Shown piece by piece: positions 46,336 through 54,735 of a stretch of DNA of 64,000 nt. Each line of letters starts with the position of its first letter. The first letter of the stretch is position 1. The translations under genes were made by a program, and so were the position numbers. The DNA is from Sinorhizobium kostiense (lineage in GTDB: Bacteria; Pseudomonadota; Alphaproteobacteria; Rhizobiales; Rhizobiaceae). The stretch spans positions 62,001 to 126,000 of the forward strand of contig NZ_JAGILA010000011.1 in NCBI RefSeq assembly GCF_017874595.1, written 5' to 3'. Below the pieces are notes generated by a model. The model was not told the origin of the DNA and ran no database searches. It was given only the letters and a program-made list of their open reading frames with translations.

Positions 46336-47187
46336 CTACGAAGCGCGCTGCCATCCGTCGCGGATGTGACGGTATCCATCGCGATAGACGGCCTCGGGCG
46401 ACTCGGAAAAGTCGCGCCAGACCTTCGTTGCGGCCGCTAGCTCCTTCAGTGCACGACCGAAGGCTTCGATCGTCAGCCATCGGTCATAGCCGCTTGCGCG
46501 GATCGCATTGAAGGTCTCGGTCCAGGGGATGTTCCCCCGGCCGGGCACGCCGCGGTCGTTCTCCGAAATGTGGACGTGCACGATGCGGTCCTTGTTTCGG
46601 GTGAAGGCTCCAATTGGGTCGGCTTCTTCGATATTGCTGTGGAAGGTGTCGTACATTGCGCGGATATTCGGATGCCCGATTGCATCAATATGGGCGGCGA
46701 GGTCATCCATCGTGTTAACGAGATAACATTCGAAGCGATTCAGGGCCTCGAGCGCAATGGTGACGCCGCGCTCAGCGGCATGATCGCCGATCGTGCGTTG
46801 CGACGAGATGGACCGCCTCAGTTCCGCGGCGGTGGGCCCAGTGCCGGAGAACTGGCCCAGCGCGGAATGCAGCGGCCCGCTCAGCGTGTCTGCGCCCAAG
46901 GCGGCGGCGCAGTCGATAGCCCACTGCATGTAGCCGATGCCGCGCTTGCGTGTCGCCGCATCAGGCGAAATCAGGTTCATGGAAGGGTTGCTCATGGCAG
47001 ACACGGCGGTGCGCTCGAGACCTATGTCATCAAGCATCGCGCCGAGGCGGCGATAGTCGTCCGGAGTGCCCTCGAAGATTGGAATCTCTACCCCGTCAAA
47101 GCCGGTCGCTTTGATGTCCCGGAGCAGCTTTTCATGTTTCCGCCCGACGCTCGTCGTCCATAGAAACATGCACATACCGATCTTCAT
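46336..47187 (-). CDS. Sugar epimerase/isomerase, tagatose/psicose 3-epimerase-like
   Basis: A 283-residue TIM-barrel protein starting MKIGMCMFLWTTSVGRKHEK after GGAGGAG. The family metal and catalytic residues appear in IALEALNRFECYLVNTMDD (Glu), AMYDTFHSNIEEADP (Asp/His) and VHVHISENDRGVPGRG (His, Arg), and a further Glu is in WLTIEAFG. This pattern matches D-tagatose/D-psicose 3-epimerases. The operator TGGTAATACCA lies 39 nt upstream. It is divergent from a second isomerase gene. Confidence 0.8.
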   Translation of the reverse strand: MKIGMCMFLWTTSVGRKHEKLLRDIKATGFDGVEIPIFEGTPDDYRRLGAMLDDIGLERTAVSAMSNPSMNLISPDAATRKRGIGYMQWAIDCAAALGADTLSGPLHSALGQFSGTGPTAAELRRSISSQRTIGDHAAERGVTIALEALNRFECYLVNTMDDLAAHIDAIGHPNIRAMYDTFHSNIEEADPIGAFTRNKDRIVHVHISENDRGVPGRGNIPWTETFNAIRASGYDRWLTIEAFGRALKELAAATKVWRDFSESPEAVYRDGYRHIRDGWQRAS

Positions 47188-47220
47188 CGTTTCTCCTCCC
47201 CGGCGTGGCCCCCCATCTCC

Positions 47221-47238
47221 CAATCTGGTAATACCAAA
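47221..47238. promoter_or_regulatory. GntR-type operator CAATCTGGTAATACCAAA (copy 1)
   Basis: The palindromic core TGGTAATACCA (47226-47236) has the TGGT-N3-ACCA form used by FadR/FCD GntR proteins. On the minus strand, TTGACC (47255-47250) and TATTAC (47233-47228), spaced 16 nt, make a promoter for the epimerase gene. The operator overlaps its -10, so bound protein would repress. Seventeen of 18 bases recur at 57240-57257. Confidence 0.75.
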
Positions 47239-47475
47239 TGGCGCAATGTGGTCAAGGCTGCAGGGTCGTGAATTTCGAAACGGGCGGCCGAGATTCGCCC
47301 CGTAGTTCGCGGACAATACCGAAAAATGTGAGGAAGCGCAGGCGCCCTCGCTCCGCAGGCGATAATTTGGTTGGAGCCTTGACAAGGAAGAACTGGCCAA
47401 ACCAGAATAGGGTAGTGAAGGAAGTGCCGCGCACCCCTCGAGCTTTGGGGTAGCGTTAGCCTGGGAGGGACGTTT

Positions 47476-48363
47476 ATGCACCTTTCGACGCACAACTGGA
47501 TGCGGGCGGAGCCTCTCGCCGTCACGCTGAAGCGCATCAAGAAGTACGGCTACGAGAGCATCGAGATTTCAGGCGAGCCGGCCCAGTACGACATCAACGA
47601 CACCCGGGCGCTGCTCAAGGAACACGGCATTCGCTGCTGGGGCGCGGTGACGCTGACGCTCGGCGAGCGCAACCTCGCAGCGAGGGACGAGGGTCAGCGC
47701 GCAAAGTCGGTGGACTATGTGAAGAGTGTCATAACGATGGTGAGCGAACTCGAGGGCGAGATCGTTACCCTCGTACCGGCGACGGTCGGCAAGGTCGTTC
47801 CGGATGGCACCGAGGAGGACGAATGGAAGTGGGTCGTGGATGCGACGAAGGAATGCTTCGCCCACGCGCAAAAGAAGGGCGTCCGCCTGGCAATCGAGCC
47901 GCTCAACCGGTTCGAGACTTATCTCTTCAACCGTGCCGCCCAAGCGCTTGCGCTAGCCGAAGCCGTTGATCCCGAATGCGGCGTTTGCCTCGATGCCTTT
48001 CACCTCAACATCGAGGAGGAGAACATCTATGACGCGATCAGGCTCGCCGGAAACCGGCTTTTCGATTTCCATATTGCCGATAACAACCGCTTCGCCGCTG
48101 GACTCGGTCATCTCGACTGGCCGAAGATCGTCGCCACTCTGAAAGAGATCGGATACGACGGCGCGCTCACCAATGAGTTCGTGGCTCCGGTCGACCGCAC
48201 GCCGGCGGCGAAATATCCCGACATGGTCGAACGCAATCCGGTCGATATCCCGCCGGAGCAGCTGAAGTTCATCCAGGATCACGGATCGAGTCTGCTGACC
48301 GAGAAGTTCTACGACGACCAGATGCGGATCACCGCCGAGACCATCCTGCCGCTGATCAAGTGA
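47476..48363 (+). CDS. Sugar phosphate isomerase/epimerase family protein
   Basis: A 295-residue xylose-isomerase-like TIM barrel (MHLSTHNWMRAEPLAVTLKR). Metal-ligand segments are RLAIEPLNRFETYLFN (Glu), VCLDAFHLNIEEEN (Asp/His), FHIADNNRFAAGLGHLDW (His) and a late Glu in GALTNEFVAP. GGGAGGGA supports the start. It opens a rightward operon with an enolase-superfamily dehydratase, GntR and a 2-hydroxyacid dehydrogenase. With the divergent epimerase it suggests interconversion of ketoses or sugar acids. Confidence 0.82.
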   Translation: MHLSTHNWMRAEPLAVTLKRIKKYGYESIEISGEPAQYDINDTRALLKEHGIRCWGAVTLTLGERNLAARDEGQRAKSVDYVKSVITMVSELEGEIVTLVPATVGKVVPDGTEEDEWKWVVDATKECFAHAQKKGVRLAIEPLNRFETYLFNRAAQALALAEAVDPECGVCLDAFHLNIEEENIYDAIRLAGNRLFDFHIADNNRFAAGLGHLDWPKIVATLKEIGYDGALTNEFVAPVDRTPAAKYPDMVERNPVDIPPEQLKFIQDHGSSLLTEKFYDDQMRITAETILPLIK

Positions 48364-48418
48364 GGGGCGGTCCAGAGCATGCCTTGCGGCCGGCGCGCCG
48401 CGAGGTGGGGGAGGCGAA

Positions 48419-49588
48419 ATGCGTATCAAGACCGTCCAAGCCTGGTGGGTTCGCATACCGATCGAAGCGAGCCGGCAGCACCGCAGCGATTTCGGACGCC
48501 TGACAACCTTCGACGCGGCGATCCTGCGCATAGAAACAGATGACGGGATCGTCGGGTGGGGTGAGGGCAAGAATGCTGCAGGAAGCGCCGGTACTTACGG
48601 CACGCTGGTGCACATGCTCAACCATGAGGTGGGCCCGAGGCTCATCGGCCGCGACGCCGCCGACATCTCCGCGATCTGGGAGATGCTCTACAACGGCGTG
48701 CGTCACCAAACGGCGGCGATGTCGGGTCATGCAATGCCGGAACTCTCGCGCCGCGGCCTCTCCATTGCCGCGATCAGTGCGGTCGACATTGCATTGTGGG
48801 ACATTCTCGGCAAATCGCTGGGCGTGCCGGTGTGGAAGCTTCTCGGCGGGCGCAAGGCGGACCGGCTGCCCGCCTATGCATCCGGCGGCTGGGAGAGCGC
48901 CGAAAAGATCGGCAGCCAGTTGCAATCCTATATCGCCAATGGCGGTTTCAAGGCGGTCAAGATGAGGGTCGGCGCAATGGACCGCGCGCCGCATGTCTCG
49001 GCCGCTCGCGTGCGTGCCGCCCGCAAGGCGCTGGGCCCCTCGGTGGATATCATGGTCGATGCGCATGGCACCTATACGGTTGCCGACGCGAAACGCTTCG
49101 TCCAGCTCGTCCAGGATTGCGACCTCGCCTGGTTCGAGGAGCCGGTGATCGCGGACGACAAGGCCGGCATGGCGGAGGTGCGCACCACTTCAAAGGTGCC
49201 GATCGCGGCGGGCGAGAGCGAGGCCACCCGTTTCGCCTTCCGCGATCTGGCGATGCTGCGCGCGGCTGATATTTTCCAGCCCGACCCGGCGTTCTGCGGC
49301 GGCATCACGGAGGCGATGCGCATTGGTGTGATCGCCAGTGCCTTCAATCTCCGTTTTGCCCCGCATCTGTGGGCAGGTGCCCCTTGCTTCTTCTCGGGCC
49401 TGCACGTCTGCGCGGCCTCTCCGGCAAGCTTCATCGTCGAATATTCGGTTGGCGCGAACCCGATGATCCACGACCTCGTCGAGGAGACTGTGTCTGTGAG
49501 GGACGGTATGATAGAGATTCCTGATAAACCCGGTTTGGGATTTACGATCAACGAGCGCGTCCTGGAGACCTACGCGCAAAGACTGTAA
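48419..49588 (+). CDS. Mandelate racemase/muconate lactonizing enzyme family (sugar-acid dehydratase-like)
   Basis: A 389-residue enolase-superfamily protein. The capping domain is residues 1-125. The barrel carries K-x-R in FKAVKMRVGAM, metal ligands in IMVDAHGTYT (Asp), AWFEEPV (Glu) and PIAAGESEAT (Glu), and the catalytic His in FAPHLWAGAPC. This is the mandelate-racemase subgroup layout typical of aldonate or aldarate dehydratases. GGGGGAGG precedes the ATG. Its place beside GntR and a 2-hydroxyacid dehydrogenase fits sugar-acid breakdown. Confidence 0.88.
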   Translation: MRIKTVQAWWVRIPIEASRQHRSDFGRLTTFDAAILRIETDDGIVGWGEGKNAAGSAGTYGTLVHMLNHEVGPRLIGRDAADISAIWEMLYNGVRHQTAAMSGHAMPELSRRGLSIAAISAVDIALWDILGKSLGVPVWKLLGGRKADRLPAYASGGWESAEKIGSQLQSYIANGGFKAVKMRVGAMDRAPHVSAARVRAARKALGPSVDIMVDAHGTYTVADAKRFVQLVQDCDLAWFEEPVIADDKAGMAEVRTTSKVPIAAGESEATRFAFRDLAMLRAADIFQPDPAFCGGITEAMRIGVIASAFNLRFAPHLWAGAPCFFSGLHVCAASPASFIVEYSVGANPMIHDLVEETVSVRDGMIEIPDKPGLGFTINERVLETYAQRL

Positions 49589-49590
49589 CC

Positions 49591-50283
49591 ATGAAAGAAA
49601 ACAATCTGCTTTCCGATCTGGCGGCCCATCTATTTACGACTTCGAGCAGCAACGGGCGAACGCCATCGGAGCGAGAGCTCGCCGAGCACTTCGCCGTCAG
49701 CCGCGGGCAGCTTCGGGAGGCCCTGGCGATCCTCGAAGCCATGCGCATCGTGGAGCGCCGGGCGAAGTCGGGGATCTATCTGACGACGACGGAGGCGAGC
49801 GTCGAGGCGATCGCTCTCTTTGCGCGTGCCGGCGTGCCACTGGACCCGATCGTGATCTACGAAACGGTGGAGCTTCGCAAGATTCACGAGATCAAGGCGG
49901 CGGAACTCGCCTGCGCGCGGGCGACGGAGGAGAACTACGAACGCCTGCGCGAGATTCTCGCCGCCTCCGAGGCGAAGATCGCCGCAGGCGAGGGCCTCGC
50001 GCGCGAGGACAGGGATTTTCACCTGGAGATCGTTCGGGCGACGAAGAACAGCGTGTTTCACCGCGTCTGCAGCGTTTACTACACGATGGGCGAACAGCGA
50101 CTGCCCATCTACTTTGCGGACACCGCCCGCAGCCGCCGCTCGCATGAAGAACATATCCGTATCTACGAGGCGCTGCTTGCACGCGACGGCAATCTCGCCC
50201 AGGCTTTGATGAATGCGCATCTTCAGGGCGCGGAAAGCTACTGGAAGGGCCTCATCGGCGGACCAGCGACAGCGGCGGAATAG
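49591..50283 (+). CDS. GntR-family regulator (FCD domain), probable local repressor
   Basis: A 230-residue protein. The winged helix is TPSERELAEHFAVSRGQLRE, then ALAILEAMRIVERR. The FCD ligand domain has the metal-binding pattern EDRDFHLEIVRA (Asp/His), RSHEEHIRIYEAL (His) and ALMNAHLQ (His). It starts 2 nt after the dehydratase stop and is followed by the dehydrogenase gene. It is the only FCD regulator in this locus and therefore the best candidate to bind the two TGGTAWTACCA operators at 47.2 and 57.2 kb. Confidence 0.88.
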   Translation: MKENNLLSDLAAHLFTTSSSNGRTPSERELAEHFAVSRGQLREALAILEAMRIVERRAKSGIYLTTTEASVEAIALFARAGVPLDPIVIYETVELRKIHEIKAAELACARATEENYERLREILAASEAKIAAGEGLAREDRDFHLEIVRATKNSVFHRVCSVYYTMGEQRLPIYFADTARSRRSHEEHIRIYEALLARDGNLAQALMNAHLQGAESYWKGLIGGPATAAE

Positions 50284-50307
50284 TTCCCGGTCGGCAAGAG
50301 GAGGCCG

Positions 50308-51282
50308 ATGAGTTTCATTTTCTCGACCCATCCCTTGCACCGCGACGCCGAGGCCATGCTGAAGACGGCGGGTGATCTTCGCGTCGCGTCCGCCCCTGAT
50401 CCCGAGACGCTGCTTCGGGAAGGCGAGGGTGCGGAGATTGTCATCGTGCGCGCGCCGATTCCGCCCGCCTTCTTCAAAGAAGCACCGGCATTGCGCGCGG
50501 CAGTCCGGCACGGCGCAGGGCTCGACATGATTCCCTATGACGCGGCCACGGCGGCCGGTGTGCTTATCGCCAACGTACCGGGCGTCAATGCGCCGACGGT
50601 CGCGGAGCACGTCTTCATGGTGACGCTCGCATTGCTGCGCCAGTTCCGTCCCATGGACCGCGATCTCAGAAGCAGGGGCTGGAGTGCCGGGCGAGCCCAT
50701 TCGGACCGATCACTCGACCTCGGCGGCCGAACCATGGGCATCATCGGCATGGGCAATGTGGGGAAGGCAGTCTTCCGGGTCGCGAAATCCGGGTTCGGGC
50801 TGGAGATCGTTGCCAACAGCCGCTCGCCGGAAAGCCTGCCCGGCGGTGTGCGGTTTCTCTCGGTCGACGATCTGGTATCCACGGCGGATATCGTCGTTCT
50901 CTGTTGCCCGCTCACGGCTGAAACGACGGGGCTTTTGAGCCGCGAGCGTATTGCGCGCATGAAGCCGGGCGCGATCCTTGTCAATGTGTCGCGCGGCCCC
51001 GTCGTGGATGACAGAGCCTTGGTCGAGGCGCTGGAGACGGGCCGCATCGGCGGAGCTGCGCTCGATGTGTTCTCTGCACAGCCCCTGCCGCTCGAGCATC
51101 CTTACCTTCGGTTGGACAATGTGATCGTGACGCCTCACCTCGCCGGTATCACCGAGGAAAGCATGAGGCGCATGGGAACGGGCACTGCGGCCGAGGTGAT
51201 CCGCATCTTGGAAGGCGGGTTGCCCGTCAGCCTCCGCAACCCCGAGGTCGTCGAGCACTATCGGCGCCGGTTTCCGGCGTAA
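50308..51282 (+). CDS. D-2-hydroxyacid dehydrogenase family protein with Glu-to-Gln substitution
   Basis: A 324-residue NAD-dependent enzyme. The Rossmann motif is MGIIGMGNVGKAVFRVAKSG (about residues 145-164), the substrate Arg is in LVNVSRGPVVDD, and the catalytic His is in VIVTPHLAGITEES. The glutamate that normally pairs with this His (in the x-E-P of the DVF-x-x-E-P stretch) is Gln here (DVFSAQPLPLEHP), as in formate dehydrogenases. It likely reduces or oxidises a hydroxyacid such as glycerate or tartronate semialdehyde-derived acids in the sugar-acid pathway. It converges on the ABC operon. Confidence 0.83.
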   Translation: MSFIFSTHPLHRDAEAMLKTAGDLRVASAPDPETLLREGEGAEIVIVRAPIPPAFFKEAPALRAAVRHGAGLDMIPYDAATAAGVLIANVPGVNAPTVAEHVFMVTLALLRQFRPMDRDLRSRGWSAGRAHSDRSLDLGGRTMGIIGMGNVGKAVFRVAKSGFGLEIVANSRSPESLPGGVRFLSVDDLVSTADIVVLCCPLTAETTGLLSRERIARMKPGAILVNVSRGPVVDDRALVEALETGRIGGAALDVFSAQPLPLEHPYLRLDNVIVTPHLAGITEESMRRMGTGTAAEVIRILEGGLPVSLRNPEVVEHYRRRFPA

Positions 51283-51392
51283 GGCCACGGGACTTCGCCC
51301 GTTCCAGATGCGACACGCGCTCCATTGCCGCGTGAATGACAGTGATAGTCACGACAGGATGGAGCCGATTTTCGATCGTCGCCCATGGCGGG

Positions 51393-52469
51393 TCAACCGG
51401 CGTGGCGCAGGCTTATCCCACTTTCGCCGTCGAAGAGCACGACCTTTCCCGGATCCCAGGAGAAGCGAACAGTTTCCTCGATCTCAAGGTCGGTGTGAGC
51501 CGGCACCGTCGCCTGCAAGAAGTGGTTGCCTGTGCGAAGCGTGACGATCTTCTCGACGCCATGGTTCTCGACGTCGTGCACGCGGGCCTCGCCGGGTGCT
51601 CCGCTTTCAAGGAAGAGATCTTCGGGGCGGATGCCGAAGGTCAGGGGCCGTGCGTCAACAGCGGTGCCGAGCGCCGCGTCAAAAGGCAATCGGTAGCCCT
51701 CGTCCGCGATGGCCTCGCTGCCTGCAAGCCTTCCGGAGATCAGGTTCATCGGCGGCGAGCCAACGGCGCGTGCAACGAAAGTGTTGACCGGATTGCGATA
51801 GATCTCCTGCGGCGTACCGGTCTGAACGAGCTGGCCGTTGTTGAGCACGCCGATCTTGTCGCCCATCGACATGGCCTCGATCTGATCGTGGGTCACGAAG
51901 AGAAAGGTCGCCCCGAGATTCATCTGGAGGTTCTTGAGCTCAGTGCGGAGCGCCTCTCGAAGTTTTGCGTCGAGGGCGGAGAGGGGCTCGTCCATCAGAA
52001 AGACGCGCGGCTTGCGGACTATCGCCCGACCGATGGAAACGCGCTGCATCTCGCCACCCGACAGGCGGTCCGTCTTCCGGTCGAGCAGATGCTCGATGCG
52101 GAGCGTCTTTGCGGCGCGGGCGACACGCTCCTCGATTTCGGCCGGTTCGACACGCCGGATGCGAGACTTGAGCGGGAATTCGAGGTTCTCGCGGACCGTG
52201 TAGCGAGGATAAAGCGAATACTGCTGCAGCACCAGTGCCACGTCGCGTTCGGCGGCGCCCCAGTCGGCGACATCCTCGCCATCGATAAAGATCTGTCCAC
52301 CTGTCGGCTTTTCGAGCCCGGCAATCAGCCTGAGGGTCGTCGTCTTGCCGGCGCCCGTCTCGCCGAGCAGCACGAAAAACTCTCCGTCGGCAATTTCGAA
52401 GCTGAGATCCTTCAGGGCGACGTGGTCTCCGAAGGTCTTGGTGATGCCCTTGAGTTCGATATGCGCCAT
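51393..52469 (-). CDS. Sugar/polyol ABC transporter ATPase (second of twin ATPases)
   Basis: A 358-residue UgpC/MalK-type ATPase. Walker A is GETGAGKTT, signature LSGGEMQRVSIGRAIV, Walker B VFLMDEP, His-loop [10 protein letters not shown], with a C-terminal TOBE domain. Walker A carries Glu-Thr-Gly-Ala where its twin has Gln-Ser-Gly-Cys. Its ATG overlaps the stop of the first ATPase gene (TGATG). Tandem distinct ATPases suggest a heterodimer, as in GlpS/GlpT of rhizobial glycerol transporters. Confidence 0.9.
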   Translation of the reverse strand: MAHIELKGITKTFGDHVALKDLSFEIADGEFFVLLGETGAGKTTTLRLIAGLEKPTGGQIFIDGEDVADWGAAERDVALVLQQYSLYPRYTVRENLEFPLKSRIRRVEPAEIEERVARAAKTLRIEHLLDRKTDRLSGGEMQRVSIGRAIVRKPRVFLMDEPLSALDAKLREALRTELKNLQMNLGATFLFVTHDQIEAMSMGDKIGVLNNGQLVQTGTPQEIYRNPVNTFVARAVGSPPMNLISGRLAGSEAIADEGYRLPFDAALGTAVDARPLTFGIRPEDLFLESGAPGEARVHDVENHGVEKIVTLRTGNHFLQATVPAHTDLEIEETVRFSWDPGKVVLFDGESGISLRHAG

Positions 52470-53578
52470 CAGAGCCTGATCCCAAAAGATGTGCCGGTCG
52501 AGCTGTCGAAGAAATGCGCCTGAGCGGGATTTATCCGAGCCCAGACGGCCTCGCCGGGTCTGGCTACGAAGCCGCTTTTCGTCCTTGCCCGCAGCATCTG
52601 AGCGCCAACCTGCAGGTCTACGATGTCATGCGAGCCGAGCGGTTCGATGATATGGGCCTCCACGGGCACGAAGCCCTCGCGTGCTTCCCGTGAGACGAGA
52701 ACCCCTTCAGGTCGCACGCCAAGGGTGACATTGCCGTTTTCGGCCCCGGCGGCAGCGAGTTGAGCCGTGACACTGGAGGGAAAATCGAAGGCGGTTGAAG
52801 CATCCCAGACCTGGACGCGCGCATGCCCGGTATCCGCCGAAACAGTCACCTCAGCCATGTTCATGACCGGACTCCCGACGAATTGCGCGACAAACATGTT
52901 GGCGGGACGAGCGTAAACCTCGTGGGGGGTGCCGACTTGCTGCAGCACTCCTTCGTGCATGACGACAATACGATCGGCGAGCGACATCGCTTCGACCTGG
53001 TCATGGGTTACGTAGATCGTAGTCGAGCCCTGCTTGATGTGGAGCCGCTTGATTTCGGCGCGCATCTCCTCGCGGAGCTTCGCGTCGAGAGCGCCGATCG
53101 GCTCATCCATGAGCATCGCCTTGGGACGCCGGACGAGCGCCCGGCCGATCGCCACGCGCTGCATGTCGCCGCCTGAAAGCGCGGAGGGCCTTTTCGCGAG
53201 CAGGTGGGTGATCTGCAGCGTTTTGGCAACCGCCTGGACCTCGCGCTCTATATCCGTACGGTTGCCGCGCGTGGCGCGGAGCGGGAAGGCGATATTCTCG
53301 AAGACCGTCATATGCGGGTAGAGCGAGAAGGACTGGAACACAAAGGCAATGTCCCGGTGCGATGCCTTCAAGTGCTGCACTGGCTGACCGTCGATGAGAA
53401 TGTCGCCTTCATCGACAGTTTCAAGCCCGGCGATCGCGCGCAGCGTCGTCGTCTTGCCGCAGCCGGACTGGCCGAGCAGGACGATGAACTCGTTATCGGC
53501 GATGGCGAGATTGAGGTTCTTGATGACCTGAACGGCACCAAAGTTCTTCTCGATGCCGCGTAATTCAATCTGCGTCAT
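52469..53578 (-). CDS. Sugar/polyol ABC transporter ATPase (first of twin ATPases)
   Basis: A 369-residue ATPase. Walker A is GQSGCGKTT, signature LSGGDMQRVAIGRALV, Walker B AMLMDEP, His-loop YVTHDQVEAM, with a C-terminal TOBE/OB domain. The signature LSGGD rather than LSGGQ is shared in spirit with the partner (LSGGE). Start and stop overlap the neighbours by a few bases (ATGA), so the transporter genes are translationally coupled. Confidence 0.9.
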   Translation of the reverse strand: MTQIELRGIEKNFGAVQVIKNLNLAIADNEFIVLLGQSGCGKTTTLRAIAGLETVDEGDILIDGQPVQHLKASHRDIAFVFQSFSLYPHMTVFENIAFPLRATRGNRTDIEREVQAVAKTLQITHLLAKRPSALSGGDMQRVAIGRALVRRPKAMLMDEPIGALDAKLREEMRAEIKRLHIKQGSTTIYVTHDQVEAMSLADRIVVMHEGVLQQVGTPHEVYARPANMFVAQFVGSPVMNMAEVTVSADTGHARVQVWDASTAFDFPSSVTAQLAAAGAENGNVTLGVRPEGVLVSREAREGFVPVEAHIIEPLGSHDIVDLQVGAQMLRARTKSGFVARPGEAVWARINPAQAHFFDSSTGTSFGIRL

Positions 53579-53778
53579 GGATTCCTGCTCTCGTCAGTTT
53601 TCTGTTCCGGCGGGACCTTGGACGTGATCATGAAGGCAACCAGCCCGACCAACGTCATCGTCAGCCCGTAGCGATGGAGGAACAGGTTCCAAGGCTGGCA
53701 CAGCGCGATGATGCCGAAGATCATCAGGAACTGTGAGCCTGGCTCGAGATACTTCTGGTTTATGGCACGAAAGGTCAT
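53575..53778 (-). CDS. Small membrane protein of the ABC operon
   Basis: A 67-residue protein with two hydrophobic segments (FLMIFGIIALCQPW and LTMTLVGLVAFMITS) and a charged C-terminus (SKVPPEQKTDESRNP). It overlaps the MalG-type permease stop and the ATPase start by ATGA junctions on both sides, strong evidence that it is a real gene. Glycerol-type ABC operons (glpVSTPQ) carry an analogous small membrane protein, but I cannot assign this one to that family by sequence. It may be an accessory subunit. Confidence 0.75.
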   Translation of the reverse strand: MTFRAINQKYLEPGSQFLMIFGIIALCQPWNLFLHRYGLTMTLVGLVAFMITSKVPPEQKTDESRNP

Positions 53779-54734
53779 TTGCGGATCGCTCCGAAACTCA
53801 TGCCGCGCAGGAGATGGTTCCTGAGCAGGAAGGTGAAGATGGCGACCGGCAGCAGGAACAGGAAGGTACCCGCGGCAATGACGGTCCAATCCGGCAGGCC
53901 AGAGCCGACCTGGCTCGGAATGAAGGGCGGTGCCGTTTGTGCGCGCCGGTTCGTCATGATCAGCGCGAAAGCATACTCGTTCCACGCTGTGATGAAGCAA
54001 AAGACGGCGGTCGCGGCGATGCCCGTGGCGGCCTCCGGCAGCACGATCTTGAAGAAGGCTTGCAGACGCGTGTAGCCGTCGACGAGCGCCGCTTCCTCGT
54101 ATTCCTTCGGAATCTCGTCGATGAAGCCTTTCATCAGCCAGACCGAGAAGGAGAGATTGAAGGCGGTATAGAGGATGATCAGACCCCAGTGGGTGTCGTT
54201 CAGCCCGACAGCCCGGTACATCAGGAACATGGGGATTGCCACGACCACGGGCGGCAGCATGCGGGTCGACAAGATGAAGAACAACAGGTCCGCCTCGCCC
54301 TTCATCTTGAACCGCGAGAAACCATAGGCCGTGAAGGTACCCATGCTGACGGCGAGCACCGTAGAGGTGATCGCGACGATCAGCGAGTTCATGAAGCGGT
54401 TCGGGTAACCGGACAGCTGCACCTCTCCGCGTCCCGAGCGCACCACCTTTTCACCGCCGTCGAAGACCAGCCGCTCCCACCATGGTGCGGCTGCATAGTC
54501 TTCGGGCTCCGGTGCTGTGCGCAGCTGCGAGCGCTTGGTGAAGAGCTTGACGAAGGGTGAGATCTCCGGCTCGAAAACGACCGTCGGCGGGATGGTCGTC
54601 GCGAGATTGCGCGGTTTGAAGGCCGTAGACGTGATCCAGTAGATCGGTGCGAGGAACAGCAGCGTGATGACGAGTACGGCGGCGATCGCCAGCCGGTTCA
54701 GCGCGCGCTCGGAGCGAGTTTGGACGGCCGCCAT
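53775..54734 (-). CDS. Sugar ABC transporter permease, MalG-type
   Basis: A 319-residue inner-membrane protein. It has a first span (LAIAAVLVITLLFLAPIYWI), a long periplasmic region, then PNRFMNSLIVAITSTVLAVS and the coupling loop EEAALVDGYTRLQAFFKIVL. It is somewhat longer than usual owing to the periplasmic insert. One base separates its ATG from the previous permease stop. Confidence 0.9.
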   Translation of the reverse strand: MAAVQTRSERALNRLAIAAVLVITLLFLAPIYWITSTAFKPRNLATTIPPTVVFEPEISPFVKLFTKRSQLRTAPEPEDYAAAPWWERLVFDGGEKVVRSGRGEVQLSGYPNRFMNSLIVAITSTVLAVSMGTFTAYGFSRFKMKGEADLLFFILSTRMLPPVVVAIPMFLMYRAVGLNDTHWGLIILYTAFNLSFSVWLMKGFIDEIPKEYEEAALVDGYTRLQAFFKIVLPEAATGIAATAVFCFITAWNEYAFALIMTNRRAQTAPPFIPSQVGSGLPDWTVIAAGTFLFLLPVAIFTFLLRNHLLRGMSFGAIRK

Positions 54735-54735
54735 C

